Origin: Nostoc sp. NMS8
GTDB lineage: Bacteria > Cyanobacteriota > Cyanobacteriia > Cyanobacteriales > Nostocaceae
Length of the DNA stretch: 64,000 nt
Assembly (NCBI RefSeq): GCF_017115045.1
Contig: NZ_JABXKK010000109.1
Coordinates: forward strand, 35,196 to 99,195
Direction: 5' to 3'
Shown here piece by piece: positions 9,431-17,536 of the stretch; within the stretch, counting starts at the first letter, position 1, and each line of letters opens with the position of its first letter. The position numbers and the translations under genes were made by a program. Below the pieces are notes generated by a model. The model did not search any database and had not been told where the DNA came from. It saw only the letters and a program-made list of their open reading frames with translations.

Positions 9431-9739
9431 ATGGAAGATGGATTTGAGAGACTAAATCATGATGAAGTTGTGTCTATAGAACCAGACACTTTTAATAAGT
9501 TAAATATTGCTAAAACTTTTAAAGTCCGTGATTTGATTACAGCAATTAAGGAATATATTGGAGCAGAAGAGACAGATGAAGTAAATTTATATACCCAAGG
9601 ATTAAATTGTGAAGTTTTGCAATTTAGCACTCAGGGATGGAAAAAAGGAAAAGTTAGACTTGCTTTAGAATTTTGTTCTGATGAATCTGAGTCACCACTT
9701 GATGAAATTTTTCAAAAACTCAAACAAGTGGAAAACTAA
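9431..9739 (+). CDS. KGK domain protein
   Basis: A 102-residue protein with the cyanobacterial KGK domain. The name-giving motif is visible as GWKKGKVRLALEFC (about residues 74-87), followed by an acidic Asp/Glu/Ser stretch and a final helix. The N-terminal half has FERLNHDEVVSIEP. Function of the family is unknown. AGGAG lies about six bases before the ATG, and a terminator-like hairpin follows at 9818-9844. It is probably a single-gene unit. Confidence 0.85.
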   Translation: MEDGFERLNHDEVVSIEPDTFNKLNIAKTFKVRDLITAIKEYIGAEETDEVNLYTQGLNCEVLQFSTQGWKKGKVRLALEFCSDESESPLDEIFQKLKQVEN

Positions 9740-9817
9740 TACTCAATGAAGATTTCTAAGTTCATTGATGAAACTAAGTTAACAGGATATTAACTTCAGA
9801 AAATATTTATGCTTCGA

Positions 9818-9844
9818 GGGTGAGTGTCTTACTCGCCCTTTTTT
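9818..9844 (+). terminator. Rho-independent terminator after the KGK gene
   Basis: GGGTGAGT (9818-9825) pairs with ACTCGCCC (9831-9838), including one G-U pair, around loop GTCTT, followed by six T. The same sequence with its TTTATGCTTCG flank recurs in inverse orientation after aroC near 62480. Confidence 0.85.
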
Positions 9845-9906
9845 ACTGGTATTGCTATAGTAGCGGATAACACATTTAACTAAGTGCGATCGCATCTACT
9901 ATCAGT

Positions 9907-10844
9907 ATGGGTAAAGAGTCTCAAAATCAGTTAAAACATTTTGCTGCTTTAAAATCCAGATACCAAGCAACTCAATATCAAAATTCATCACCCGCTAGTC
10001 TGTTGTATTTCATATTGCGAAAAGTTGACTTAGGAATTGAACTCAGTCACTTAGAATTTAATTGGTTGAAAGAGTATGAGCTTGTTGAGACTTTAAAAGC
10101 TATCAAACAAGAGCAGCGACATAGATTCCAAGAATTTGGAAATCTAGAATTTGAATTCTCCAAATTAAAATCTAAGTATAAAGCTACAAAGCATAACGTT
10201 TCTTGGCAATCCAGTCATCTGTATTTCATACTTTTGAAACTTGAGTCAGGAAATTTCCTCACTGATTTAGATGTTAAATGGCTGAGAGCAAATGGTTTAG
10301 ATGAGACGAATCAAATTGCTCAAGAGGTAAACCGATTTATTCAACTGAAATCTAAGTACAAAGCTACTGACGAACTAGAAGCACTTACTCCTGATAATCC
10401 TTTCCGAAAAGCAGCGTTAGAATTGCTGTACAATTTGCAACCAAACTTACAAGTCACTCAAAATAAAGACGAGGAAGATAGGGAATTACTTATGCGATTG
10501 GCACCACTTTACCAACAAGACCGCGGACAGGCGATACAAGAAGGAGAACAACGGGGACTCCAAACAGGAATTCAGCAGGGAGAACGCTTATAGCGGTTCC
10601 CATTCAGATGAGGTACAACATTACATCGCAAGGTGTAGGGGCACGGCATGCCGTGCCCCTACGGCTGTACCTTACTAGGTCGGGAAACGCTATAGTAGTG
10701 GAAAACTTGCTCGAAGTTCGCTTTGGTGAAATAGATAATGAGCTTCAAGCAATTATTGAACCTTTATTATTGTTACCACCAGAAGAGTTTACGCCTTTAC
10801 TGTTGCAGTTGTCTCGTGAAGAATTAATTCATCGGTTTTGCTAG
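9907..10844 (+). pseudogene. Repeat-domain protein gene interrupted by a miniature transposon
   Basis: The left part (9907-10590) has three diverged copies of a module with LKSKYKAT, a YFIL-type helix and WL (near residues 14, 85 and 140). It then changes to NPFRKAALELLYNLQPN and a Gln/Gly-rich GEQRGLQTGIQQGERL, a pattern seen at the C-terminus of Rpn/PD-(D/E)XK nuclease-family proteins. A TAG at 10591, contributed by an inserted element, stops it. After the element, 10693-10844 encodes VVENLLEVRFGEIDNELQ...LLLQLSREELIHRFC, the usual end of that family. Removing the element plus one TA joins the halves in frame as GERLVVENLL. The nuclease core itself is absent, so even the ancestral gene was a fusion or remnant. 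Confidence 0.8.
10591..10692 (+). mobile_element. Miniature inverted-repeat element, copy 1 (102 bp)
   Basis: Ends TAGCGGTTCCC and GGGAAACGCTA are imperfect inverted repeats. TA flanks each side (10589-10590 and 10693-10694), as expected for target duplication by IS630/Tc1-type transposases. The centre is a perfect 28-base palindrome with core GGGGCACGGCATGCCGTGCC. It encodes no protein. A second copy lies at 59075-59170. Confidence 0.9.
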
Positions 10845-10977
10845 TGTTTATCACATATCCTTGAATGAGTTTTATTTTGTCATGCTAATTGCATTTATAA
10901 TCGGTCTTTTTTGGTGGTTAATATACATAAATTAAAATTTTTACCGATTATTCTTGCTAAGACTGTGATACATTTTT

Positions 10978-11010
10978 AGATTACCGACTTATTGAATAAG
11001 TTGGTAATCT
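10978..11010. repeat. Inverted repeat of the GACTT/AAGTTGG type
   Basis: AGATTACCGACTT (10978-10990) pairs with AAGTTGGTAATCT (10998-11010), with one G-U. A related hairpin lies at 18841-18873 and a shorter one near 52918-52942. Lacks a T-run, so it is more likely a dispersed repeat than a terminator. Confidence 0.7.
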
Positions 11011-11098
11011 TATTGTTAAGCTGTTGTAGCGATCGCTACAACAGTGTAAAATGTTTCATCTAGTGTTGTATTAAGCAGACAAGGACGATCGCTGATGT

Positions 11099-11383
11099 AT
11101 GATATGGCAACTTAATATAAATGAAAACATGGATTTTCTGACAATTCTAGGATTAGCTGCCGCCACAATAACCACAATCTCTTTTTTGCCACAGATGCTT
11201 AAAACTTGGCAAACAAAATCAGCAAAAGATGTTTCTTTAGTGACACTAATTACATTCATAACTGGTATCTTTTTGTGGTTAATTTATGGAATTTATCTAC
11301 AATCTTTACCAATTATTCTTGCCAACAGCGTAACATTGGTTTTTAACTTAATAATTCTATGGCTTAAAATTAAATATAGATAA
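11099..11383 (+). CDS. SemiSWEET-type sugar transporter
   Basis: An 84-94-residue protein with three membrane helices and the PQ-loop signature SFLPQMLKTW in helix 1, plus a matching pattern of small and aromatic residues in helix 3. Bacterial SemiSWEETs form dimers that let sugars pass through the cytoplasmic membrane. ATG at 11129 (MDFLTILG) starts directly before helix 1 and agrees with the family length. The upstream ATG at 11099 adds ten polar residues but has AAGGA in front, so the start is open. No sugar-metabolism gene is adjacent. Confidence 0.88.
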   Translation: MIWQLNINENMDFLTILGLAAATITTISFLPQMLKTWQTKSAKDVSLVTLITFITGIFLWLIYGIYLQSLPIILANSVTLVFNLIILWLKIKYR

Positions 11384-11517
11384 TCCGGCTCATAACTAAG
11401 ACCTCTGACACCATAAAAAGTATATATTCTGTTAGTAACAGTAAAAATAATTGCCAACTGCCTTTGTATACTCTTTGTCTAAGTGTATTAATTACGAATT
11501 ACAAATTATGAATTATT

Positions 11518-13167
11518 ATGTCTGTATTTGACTCTGAACGTCTTCTATTTAACCCCACTACCCAAGATAACAACGCTATTCCCATAATCTTCGCCTTTCC
11601 CAACGAGTACAGCGTAGGTATAACTAGTCTCGGCTATCAGGTAGTGTGGGCAACTTTTGCAATGCGTGATGATGTGCAGGTGAGTCGCCTGTTTACCGAT
11701 ATTCACGAACAACTCCCTAGAACACCGGAAATTATGGGATTTTCGATTTCTTGGGAACTGGATTATGTGAATATTTTAAATTTGCTGGAATCTTTAGAAA
11801 TTCCCATTCGAGGAACCTCTCGTGATGATTCTCATCCGATAATCTTTGGTGGTGGCCCCGTTCTCACTGCGAACCCCGAACCTTTTGCAGATTTTTTTGA
11901 TGTCGTTTTACTGGGGGATGGCGAAACCCTGTTAGGGAATTTTATTGAGGCTTACAAAGAAGTCAGAAATGCCTCAAGACAAACTCAACTAAAAAGACTT
12001 GCACAAATACCAGGAATTTATGTACCCAGTTTATATGAGGTGGAATATCACACCAGAGATGGTGAAGTAAAGTCTATTAAACCAATTTCTCCCGAAATTC
12101 CCGCAGTGGTGCAAAAGCAAACTTATCGGGGAAATACGTTATCAGCGTCAACTGTAGTCACCGAAAAAGCAGCATGGGAAAATATTTACATGGTGGAAGT
12201 GGTGAGAAGTTGTCCAGAAATGTGCCGCTTTTGTTTGGCGAGTTATCTCACACTGCCTTTTAGAACAGCGAGTCTGGAAGATTCATTAATTCCAGCGATC
12301 GCCAAAGGTTTAGAAGTCACAAACAGGTTAGGATTATTAGGAGCTTCAGTTACACAGCATCCAGAGTTTGAGGCGTTGCTAGATTATATTAGTCAGCCAA
12401 AATATGATGATGTCCGTCTCAGTATTGCCTCAGTGCGAACTAATACTGTAACAGTCCAGTTAGCCGAAACTTTGACGAAACGAGACACGCGATCGCTTAC
12501 CATTGCAGTAGAGAGTGGTTCTGAGAAAATCCGGCAAATCGTCAACAAAAAGCTGCATAACGATGAAATTATCCAAGCAGCGATAAATGCCAAAGCTGGC
12601 GGATTAAAAAGCTTGAAACTCTACGGAATGGCAGGAATTCCTGGTGAAGAAGCAGAAGATTTAGAGCAAACCGTGGCGATGATGCGTAATATCAAAAAAG
12701 CTGCGCCGGGATTGCGCTTAACATACGGATGTAGCACCTTTGTACCCAAAGCACACACACCATTTCAATGGTTTGGGGTGAATCGTCAAGCCGAAAAGCG
12801 GTTGCTGTTTTTGCAAAAACAGCTAAAACCCCAGGGAATAGAGTTTCGCCCAGAAAGCTATAATTGGTCGATTATACAGGCTTTGTTATCGAGAGGCGAT
12901 CGCAGAGTGTCCCAACTTCTCGAACTTACTCGTGACTTTGGCGATTCCTTAGGTAGCTACAAACGTGCTTTCAAACAACTCAAAGGACAAATCCCCGATT
13001 TAGATTTCTATGTCCACGCCGAATGGTCAACAGAACAAGTATTACCCTGGAGCCACTTGCAAGGGCCTCTGCCACAGTCTACACTACTAAAGCATTTGGC
13101 TGATGCTAAAAGTTATATCAATCCATCCCCAAAAGAATTACAGCCAGTATTGGGGACTAGGGACTAG
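11518..13167 (+). CDS. Radical SAM protein with B12-binding-like N-terminal domain
   Basis: A 549-residue protein. The N-terminal 170 residues resemble a cobalamin-binding fold (FGGGPVLTANPEPFADFF and DVVLLGDGETLLGN). The radical SAM domain follows with the iron-sulfur cluster motif CPEMCRFC (about residues 232-239), a CX3CX2C pattern, and AVESGSEKIR later on. Such proteins cleave S-adenosylmethionine to start radical chemistry; the substrate here cannot be read. The last residues (LGTRD) and the stop are encoded by heptamer repeats, so its C-terminus was probably reshaped by them. A CPXCG protein and an SRPBCC protein follow on the same strand. Confidence 0.85.
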   Translation: MSVFDSERLLFNPTTQDNNAIPIIFAFPNEYSVGITSLGYQVVWATFAMRDDVQVSRLFTDIHEQLPRTPEIMGFSISWELDYVNILNLLESLEIPIRGTSRDDSHPIIFGGGPVLTANPEPFADFFDVVLLGDGETLLGNFIEAYKEVRNASRQTQLKRLAQIPGIYVPSLYEVEYHTRDGEVKSIKPISPEIPAVVQKQTYRGNTLSASTVVTEKAAWENIYMVEVVRSCPEMCRFCLASYLTLPFRTASLEDSLIPAIAKGLEVTNRLGLLGASVTQHPEFEALLDYISQPKYDDVRLSIASVRTNTVTVQLAETLTKRDTRSLTIAVESGSEKIRQIVNKKLHNDEIIQAAINAKAGGLKSLKLYGMAGIPGEEAEDLEQTVAMMRNIKKAAPGLRLTYGCSTFVPKAHTPFQWFGVNRQAEKRLLFLQKQLKPQGIEFRPESYNWSIIQALLSRGDRRVSQLLELTRDFGDSLGSYKRAFKQLKGQIPDLDFYVHAEWSTEQVLPWSHLQGPLPQSTLLKHLADAKSYINPSPKELQPVLGTRD

Positions 13168-13250
13168 GGACTGGGGAATAGAAACTAGGAATTAAAAGTT
13201 AATACCCAGTACCCAATACCCAATACCCAGTACCCAATACCCAGTACCCA
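13153..13250. repeat. Two runs of heptamer repeats
   Basis: GGGACTA-type units (13153-13173) overlap the end of the radical SAM gene, and about seven ATACCCA/GTACCCA-type units run from 13201 to 13250, right up to the next gene start. Confidence 0.85.
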
Positions 13251-13257
13251 TGAATTG

Positions 13258-13446
13258 ATGCAAAACACAGCTGAGTATTACTGCGCCTATTGCGGCGAAC
13301 CGAACTTAACTTTTATTGATTTGAGTGCTGGAGGACAGCAATCTTACGTTGAAGATTGTCAAGTTTGTTGTAACCCAAATATTTTGTACGTTCGGGTTGA
13401 CGAAGATACCCTAGATATCGAAATTGATACCGAATCCGAAAGTTGA
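13258..13446 (+). CDS. CPXCG-type cysteine-rich small protein
   Basis: A 62-residue protein with two Cys-X2-Cys pairs, CAYC (about residues 10-13) and CQVC (about 37-40), followed by CNPN and an acidic tail (DEDTLDIEIDTESES). This is the CPXCG family, a predicted small zinc ribbon of unknown role. ATG at 13258 is preferred over the TTG three bases upstream. It sits 90 bases after the radical SAM gene and 19 bases before the SRPBCC gene, so the three may be one transcript. Confidence 0.82.
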   Translation: MQNTAEYYCAYCGEPNLTFIDLSAGGQQSYVEDCQVCCNPNILYVRVDEDTLDIEIDTESES

Positions 13447-13465
13447 ATTTTAGGTTTTTCTTTCC

Positions 13466-13915
13466 ATGCTGCACTTTAAACATTCCTCAGTAATTAATGC
13501 CTTACCAGAAGTAGTTTGGAAATTTCATGAAAGGCCAGATATTTTACAACTGTTAAATCCACCTTGGCAGCCAGTTCAAGTAGTTCGTCGTGAAGGAGGG
13601 TTAAACGTGGGTGCTATCACAGAATTTCGCCTGTTTCTCGGCCCACTACCCTTAACTTGGTTAGCGCGTCATACTGAATGCGAAAAATATCGTCTGTTTA
13701 CCGACGAACAGATATCTGGTCCCTTTGAATCTTGGGTACATCGACATGAATTTGAACCGGAAGCTGGCAAAACTAGGATGACTGATGCCATTTCCTTCTG
13801 TATGCCTGGTGGAGGAACAGTTGAATTTGTTAGTGGTTGGTTGGTGCAAGTGCAATTAGAAGCAATGTTTCGCTATCGCCATTATGTGACCAAACGAGAA
13901 TGTGAGTCACAATAG
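13466..13915 (+). CDS. SRPBCC (START-like) family protein
   Basis: A 149-residue protein with the helix-grip pattern of the SRPBCC superfamily. The N-terminus (HSSVINALPEVVWKFHERPDIL) is the typical polyketide-cyclase-like opening. Later come GPFESWVHRHEFEP and a C-terminal helix. Members bind hydrophobic ligands in a central cavity; the ligand here is unknown. Close spacing to the CPXCG gene suggests co-expression. Confidence 0.82.
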   Translation: MLHFKHSSVINALPEVVWKFHERPDILQLLNPPWQPVQVVRREGGLNVGAITEFRLFLGPLPLTWLARHTECEKYRLFTDEQISGPFESWVHRHEFEPEAGKTRMTDAISFCMPGGGTVEFVSGWLVQVQLEAMFRYRHYVTKRECESQ

Positions 13916-13936
13916 CAACTTGGGTTAATAGCAAAA

Positions 13937-14755
13937 TTAATTATCCTGATTCTTCAAACCTTGCCGCGAAATCCACTTTATCAAACCAGGAAACAAGCGA
14001 TACAAAGCTTGTGAGAAATTCGCCGAACCAACCATCACTTTTGACTTTTTATTCTTGACAGCATCCCAGATAGCATTTGCCACATCTTCAGGCTTTTCCA
14101 CTACCGGAGTTTTCAGCACATTTTCAAGCTGTAGACGGCGAGTTTGAGTATCTTGCTCATCCTTGCCCCGAAAAACTGCTCGTTCCATTAAAGTACTCTT
14201 AATTAAATTCGGATAAATCCCACAAACATGAATACCTTTTGGCTGTAGTTCTACTTGTAGGGCTTCCGTTAACCCAGTCACGCCAAACTTACTAGTACAG
14301 TAGGGAACTAAGTAAGCACTTGGCACTTTACCACCGATGGAACTTAAATTAACTATAGTTCCACTTCGACGCTGGAGAAAATGAGGCAAAAGGGCATTAA
14401 TAGTGTGGATATATCCCCATAAATTAGTATCTATAATTTGATGCCAATCACTCAAAGAAAACTGCTCTACTGGCCCCGATGCAAAGATGCCCGCATTGTT
14501 TATCAGCACGTCAATATAATCATAATTTTCTAATGCCTTTTGCATTAATGTATTTACCTGAGATGAGTCAGTGACATCGCAAGTAACCGTTAATGGTGCT
14601 GCACAGCCAATGCTTTGCACCTCCTGCGCTAAGGTTTCCAAGCCATCAGCACTACGAGCTGCAAGTACCAGGTCATATCCTTGCCGCGCAAATAAAAGAG
14701 CCGTTGCTTTGCCAATGCCTTCAGAAGCACCTGTAATCAGTACCGTAGGAGCCAT
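13937..14755 (-). CDS. Short-chain dehydrogenase/reductase
   Basis: A 272-residue classical SDR. The Rossmann cofactor motif TGASEGIGKA is at residues 7-16, NNAG at about 88-91, the catalytic Ser lies in NLSSIGG (about 139-145), and the Tyr/Lys pair is in YCTSK (about 155-159). Arg residues after the second strand (AARSADG) suit NADPH. The C-terminus carries a basic, possibly membrane-associated tail (FPGLIKWISRQGLKN). The substrate cannot be told. It converges with the SRPBCC gene, with 21 bases between. Confidence 0.9.
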   Translation of the reverse strand: MAPTVLITGASEGIGKATALLFARQGYDLVLAARSADGLETLAQEVQSIGCAAPLTVTCDVTDSSQVNTLMQKALENYDYIDVLINNAGIFASGPVEQFSLSDWHQIIDTNLWGYIHTINALLPHFLQRRSGTIVNLSSIGGKVPSAYLVPYCTSKFGVTGLTEALQVELQPKGIHVCGIYPNLIKSTLMERAVFRGKDEQDTQTRRLQLENVLKTPVVEKPEDVANAIWDAVKNKKSKVMVGSANFSQALYRLFPGLIKWISRQGLKNQDN

Positions 14756-15083
14756 AATTTAAGTTTTAAAAACCTATTTACTGTTTATTAGTTTGGATAA
14801 TAAAGCTCCAGAAACCTTCTAACTTTCGTTAGATTTTTGATTACATCCAAAATAGTTTTTTAGTGAGATTACAAGTTCTGACTAGCAAGTGTTTCGTAAA
14901 AATACCTCTGGTCTATAGGCTAATAAAAGCTATTATTGAACTTTTGTTAGATAAATATTTCTTAAACTCTTTAAAATCTCATTCTTTAGAGTTGCTTCTA
15001 CTTTGAAACTAGAGATAGATAGCGCTCAATAGGTAAGTTAAGTAATATGAACTAAGTAATTAGCTTCTTAAGGTAACTTAACA
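14756..15083. promoter_or_regulatory. Promoter region between the SDR and the Hlip gene
   Basis: An AT-rich 328-base spacer between divergent genes, so it must hold both promoters. No repeat or operator-like palindrome stands out. A short AGGT precedes the Hlip start. Confidence 0.4.
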
Positions 15084-15275
15084 ATGGCACTTTATCCTAG
15101 TGATAAAACTGAGACTGCATACAATGGCAAAGACCGCAATGCTGGTGATCTTGGGCTAACTCCTCAGTCTGAACTTTGGAACGGTCGCTTGGCTATGATC
15201 GGTTTTCTAGCTTACTTACTGTGGGATCTCAATGGTTATAGCGTAGTGCGGGACGTACTTCATCTCATTTCCTAA
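15084..15275 (+). CDS. High-light-inducible protein (single-helix chlorophyll a/b-binding type)
   Basis: A 63-residue one-helix protein. The motif ELWNGRLAMIGFLAYLL (about residues 30-46) is the chlorophyll-binding helix of the LHC superfamily, with the Glu and Asn/Arg that hold chlorophyll. Hlips protect photosystem II assembly and bind chlorophyll and carotenoid under light stress. The N-terminal 29 residues are polar. A carotenoid ketolase gene follows 318 bases later on the same strand; a functional link is inference. Confidence 0.92.
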   Translation: MALYPSDKTETAYNGKDRNAGDLGLTPQSELWNGRLAMIGFLAYLLWDLNGYSVVRDVLHLIS

Positions 15276-15593
15276 ACTCCCCGCTAATTATTGACCATCT
15301 TTGTTGGAGGCTGAGATTGTATCCCAAGTATCGAAGATAAGACACTGGTTATAGTAAATACTAACTTTTCCAGTGCCTTTACTTATATCACCTAACCTTC
15401 CAACCGAAAACAGTTTTTAGAATAGCAGTTGCTTGTGTAATACTAGTTAAAGTATCTTAATATTTCTACATACTTTTGAGTATTGGCATTGTCCAGTGTA
15501 AAACATTGACCACTAACAGATTTTATCGGTTAGTTGTTTTTGTAATAACTATATTTTTGGAATTTTTATCTGAATGCTAGGCGGACTAAAAGC
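15276..15593. other. Spacer between Hlip and crtW
   Basis: 318 bases of AT-rich sequence with no gene or strong repeat. It is the likely site of the crtW promoter. Confidence 0.4.
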
Positions 15594-16355
15594 GTGATCC
15601 AGTTAGAACAACCACCCAGTCATCAAACAAAACTGACTCCAATAGTGAGAACTAAATCTCAGTTTAAGGGACTTTTCATTGCTATTATCATTGTTACTGC
15701 ATGGGTTATTAGCTTGAGTTTATTACTTCCCCTTGACATCTCCAAATCAAAACTTTGGGTGCTATTGCCTAGCATAGCTTGGCAAACATTTTTATATACG
15801 GGATTATTTATTACATCTCATGATGCTATGCATGGGGTAGTGTTTCCCCAAAACAGCAAAATTAATCATTTTATTGGAACATTGACCCTATCTCTTTATG
15901 GTCTTTTACCCTATCAAAAATTATTAAAAAAGCATTGGTTACACCACAACAATCCAGCAACTCAAAGAGATCCCGATTTTCATAATGGTAAACACAAAAA
16001 TTTCCTTGCTTGGTATCTACATTTTATGAAAGGTTACTGGAGTTGGGGACAAATAATTGCCCTCATGATTATTTATAATTTTGTTAAAAATATACTCCAT
16101 ATCCCCAGTGATAATCTAAATTACTTTTGGGTGTTTCCTTCACTTTTAAGTTCATTCCAATTATTTTATTTTGGTACTTTCCTTCCACATAGCGAACCAA
16201 AAGGAGGCTATATTCAGCCTCATTCTGCCCAAACGATTAGCCGTCCAATTTGGTGGTCATTTATCACATGCTATCATTTCGGCTATCACGAGGAACATCA
16301 CGAATATCCCCATTTTCCTTGGTGGCAGTTACCAGAAATTTATAAAGCAAAATAG
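15594..16355 (+). CDS. crtW: Beta-carotene ketolase CrtW
   Basis: A 253-residue membrane di-iron enzyme adding keto groups to the beta-ionone rings of carotenoids (to echinenone/canthaxanthin). Histidine boxes are visible: SHDAMHG (about residues 79-85), HWLHH (about 119-123) and HEEHHEYPH (about 235-243). The sequence, starting MIQLEQPPSHQ and ending LPEIYKAK, closely follows what I recall of N. punctiforme CrtW148. The start is GTG; no ATG is near enough to include the conserved N-terminus. Confidence 0.95.
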   Translation: MIQLEQPPSHQTKLTPIVRTKSQFKGLFIAIIIVTAWVISLSLLLPLDISKSKLWVLLPSIAWQTFLYTGLFITSHDAMHGVVFPQNSKINHFIGTLTLSLYGLLPYQKLLKKHWLHHNNPATQRDPDFHNGKHKNFLAWYLHFMKGYWSWGQIIALMIIYNFVKNILHIPSDNLNYFWVFPSLLSSFQLFYFGTFLPHSEPKGGYIQPHSAQTISRPIWWSFITCYHFGYHEEHHEYPHFPWWQLPEIYKAK

Positions 16356-16454
16356 CTCTTGTTTATCTAATAAATAAGTGGGCGTGAATAATTAAAGGTT
16401 TCAGCCTTTAAAATAAGTCTGGGGCTGCTTACTAAAAGCAAATTTATTCTGCTT

Positions 16455-17426
16455 ATGCCAATTAATGATTCTCGTCTTGTCACCTATAGCCCTGCTTATA
16501 CAATCGTTCCCACTTACGAGTGCTTTAATCGCTGTAGCTACTGTAACTTTCGCAGCGAACCGGGTAAAAGTCCCTGGATGAGTCTTTCAGATGCAGACAG
16601 TATTTTAAAACCACTTCAAAGTGAAAAAGTCTGTGAAATTCTCATACTTAGTGGTGAAGTACATCCCCATTCACCAAAGCGTCAGATGTGGTTTCAGCGG
16701 ATTTATGATTTGTGTGAATTAGCGCTTTCAATGGGGTTTTTACCACACACAAATGCGGGGCCACTGAGTTTTGAGGAAATGCAAAAGCTCAAGCGTGTAA
16801 ATGTTTCGATGGGGCTGATGTTGGAACAGTTAACGCCAGCATTGTTAAAGAGTGTACATCGCCACGCACCGAGTAAATTACCAGAAGTTCGTTTACAGCA
16901 ATTGCAATGGGCGGGAGAGTTACAGATTCCTTTTACAACTGGATTACTGTTGGGAATTGGGGAAACTGTAGATGATTGGTGGGAAACCTTGGAAGCTATA
17001 TCTGATATGCACCAACGTTACCATCACATTCAAGAAGTTATCCTGCAACCTCATAGTCCAGGATATCAACAAACCTTTGATGCACCACCTTTTGACCCTC
17101 ATCAGTTACCAGAAGTAATTTGTAGGGCGCGTCAGATTTTACCGCCAGATATTACGATTCAAATTCCGCCAAATTTAATTCCAGATGACCGATGGTTACT
17201 CGCTTGTATCGAAGCTGGTGCAAGAGATTTGGGTGGAATTGGGCCAAAAGATGAAGTTAATCCCGATTATCCTCATGTTCAGGAACAGGCATTAAGAGAA
17301 ATTTTACAGCCTGCGGGGTGGGAATTAGTGCCGCGATCGCCAGTTTATCCGCAATTTGATAGCTGGTTGTCGGGGGAATTACAAACAGCTGTGAAGCGAT
17401 CGCGGAATACTATGTTATTGGTTTAA
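16455..17426 (+). CDS. cofG: FO synthase subunit CofG (radical SAM)
   Basis: A 323-residue radical SAM enzyme. With CofH it makes 7,8-didemethyl-8-hydroxy-5-deazariboflavin (FO), in cyanobacteria the antenna pigment of some DNA photolyases. The cluster motif is CFNRCSYC (about residues 23-30). ILILSGEVHP, HTNAGPLS and the C-terminal GARDLGGIGPKDEVNPDYPH are typical of CofG. cofH is not next to it in this window. Confidence 0.92.
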   Translation: MPINDSRLVTYSPAYTIVPTYECFNRCSYCNFRSEPGKSPWMSLSDADSILKPLQSEKVCEILILSGEVHPHSPKRQMWFQRIYDLCELALSMGFLPHTNAGPLSFEEMQKLKRVNVSMGLMLEQLTPALLKSVHRHAPSKLPEVRLQQLQWAGELQIPFTTGLLLGIGETVDDWWETLEAISDMHQRYHHIQEVILQPHSPGYQQTFDAPPFDPHQLPEVICRARQILPPDITIQIPPNLIPDDRWLLACIEAGARDLGGIGPKDEVNPDYPHVQEQALREILQPAGWELVPRSPVYPQFDSWLSGELQTAVKRSRNTMLLV

Positions 17427-17536
17427 TAATTTGCTACTAACTTGGGCAAAACTGTACTTAGTTTAGCTTGTGAAGTTGCTCAAGAAGGCGCGATCGCGTC
17501 AAAATAAGAGTTAAGACGCTGTAATCTAACTTAACA

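Noticed and set aside
9267..9455. 62-codon plus-strand frame before the KGK gene
   Set aside because: It is built on a hairpin repeat and overlaps the KGK start out of frame.
10608..10844. Separate 78-residue gene
   Set aside because: Its first third is translated miniature element. The rest is the tail of the interrupted gene.
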